Of a stretch of DNA of 6,948 nucleotides, positions 6,733 to 6,948 are shown one piece after another (position 1 is the stretch's first letter; each line of letters starts with the position of its first letter). Under the pieces are notes generated by a model. That model was given only the letters and a program-made list of their open reading frames with translations. It was not told where the DNA came from and did not search any database. Where the stretch lies: contig PBUO01000065.1 of the NCBI GenBank assembly GCA_002727895.1, forward strand, positions 3,834-10,781, read 5' to 3'. Made by a program: the position numbers and the translations under genes. Origin of the DNA: Acidimicrobiaceae bacterium. GTDB lineage: Bacteria > Actinomycetota > Acidimicrobiia > Acidimicrobiales > MedAcidi-G1.

Positions 6733-6948
6733 GTGAGCACCGAAGAGGGTCCCCGGAACCAGGGGACCGGACAGCAGGGGGCGGCTGAGGCCGCTCCGAA
6801 GGTCGGCGATAGCCGACCCGCCCCCAAGATCGGGGACAGCCGACCGGCACCCAAGATCGGCGACAGTCGACCCGCTCCGAAGATCGGGGACAGCCGACCG
6901 GCACCCGACGCACCGTCGGACGGCGGTGGCCGGTCCGGAGGCCAGAAC
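6733..6948 (+). CDS. N-terminus of a repeat-bearing protein, possibly RNase E/G (3' partial)
   Basis: The frame runs 72 codons from GTG to the window edge without a stop. GTG 6733 is the first possible start after the in-frame DUF2344 stop at 6712-6714 and follows a good Shine-Dalgarno site. The visible product is low complexity and surely disordered: a polar opening (MSTEEGPRNQGTGQQG), four tandem copies of the nine-residue unit APK(I/V)GDSRP at residues 21-56, then a Gly/Ser/Asp-rich stretch. There is no signal peptide or folded domain. In actinobacteria the gene after this DUF2344 gene is commonly an Rne/Rng-type ribonuclease, followed by rplU, rpmA and obgE, and such proteins often carry long disordered N-terminal extensions. 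The RNase E/G assignment therefore rests on gene order only; no S1 or catalytic domain is in view. Another RNA-binding or uncharacterised protein remains possible. That a real gene starts here is much surer than its identity. Confidence 0.6.
   Translation, partial: MSTEEGPRNQGTGQQGAAEAAPKVGDSRPAPKIGDSRPAPKIGDSRPAPKIGDSRPAPDAPSDGGGRSGGQN
6793..6900 (+). repeat. Four tandem 27-bp repeats encoding APK(I/V)GDSRP
   Basis: Four direct repeats of 27 bp lie end to end at 6793-6819, 6820-6846, 6847-6873 and 6874-6900, followed by the first two codons of a fifth copy (gca ccc). Each encodes Ala-Pro-Lys-Ile/Val-Gly-Asp-Ser-Arg-Pro; only copy 1 has Val. The DNA differences are otherwise synonymous third positions (gcc/gca/gct, ccc/ccg, ggc/ggg, gac/gat, agc/agt), so the peptide is more conserved than the DNA. 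The array lies wholly inside the 3'-terminal reading frame. Confidence 0.95.
6801..6818 (+). other. Perfect inverted repeat in the first repeat copy
   Basis: GGTCGGC (6801-6807) and GCCGACC (6812-6818) are perfect reverse complements around a four-base loop (GATA), so the mRNA could form a seven-pair, GC-rich hairpin. Copy 3 of the repeat can form the same stem with one A-C mismatch and one G-U pair; copies 2 and 4 pair less well. No T-run follows, so it is not an intrinsic terminator. It may be only a by-product of the encoded peptide. Confidence 0.5.

Noticed and set aside
6192..6854. A 220-codon minus-strand frame covering the DUF2344 end and the repeat array
   Set aside because: The plus-strand frame has a Shine-Dalgarno site, correct spacing and a conserved repeat peptide. 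The minus-strand translation is Ser/Thr/Arg-rich and unrecognisable.
6793..6900. CRISPR array
   Set aside because: The repeats are directly contiguous without spacers and keep one reading frame, so this is a coding tandem repeat.

Overview
The window is a gene-dense, GC-rich, one-directional stretch of bacterial chromosome: six genes, all on the + strand, joined by overlaps or very short gaps. GC-rich codon use and the gene order (mreD, PBP2 gene, rodA, radical SAM gene, DUF2344 gene, then a probable RNase E/G gene) point to an actinobacterium. The same order is known, from memory, in Streptomyces and related groups. An Acidimicrobiia-like source is possible, but the sequence alone does not fix the class.

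Positions 1-3955 are the distal half of a rod-shape (elongasome) cluster: the C-terminal part of MreD, a complete class B penicillin-binding protein 2 (transpeptidase) and a complete RodA (SEDS glycosyltransferase). RodA polymerises glycan strands from lipid II, PBP2 cross-links them, and MreD belongs to the MreBCD scaffold that positions them. mreB and mreC probably lie just upstream of the window.

Positions 3962-6714 hold a conserved pair of unknown function. The first is a large radical SAM protein (TIGR03960-like) with a CxxxCxxC cluster and a second C-terminal cysteine motif. The second is its usual partner, a DUF2344 protein (TIGR03936-like). They overlap by four bases, and the families are fused in some organisms.

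From 6733 a further gene runs off the window. Only its N-terminus is visible: a disordered, low-complexity segment with four tandem copies of a nine-residue repeat. Its position suggests RNase E/G, but no catalytic domain is in view.

Three junctions are stop/start overlaps (534-537, 2808-2812, 5974-5977) and the other two gaps are 6 and 18 bases, so the block is probably one translationally coupled operon. I see no promoter, intrinsic terminator, RNA gene, mobile element or CRISPR, and no gene-free stretch longer than 18 bases. Most of the window is ordinary housekeeping sequence. The parts worth a second look are the repeat array at the 3' end, the uncharacterised radical SAM/DUF2344 pair, and the cysteine-bearing insertion and tail of PBP2.
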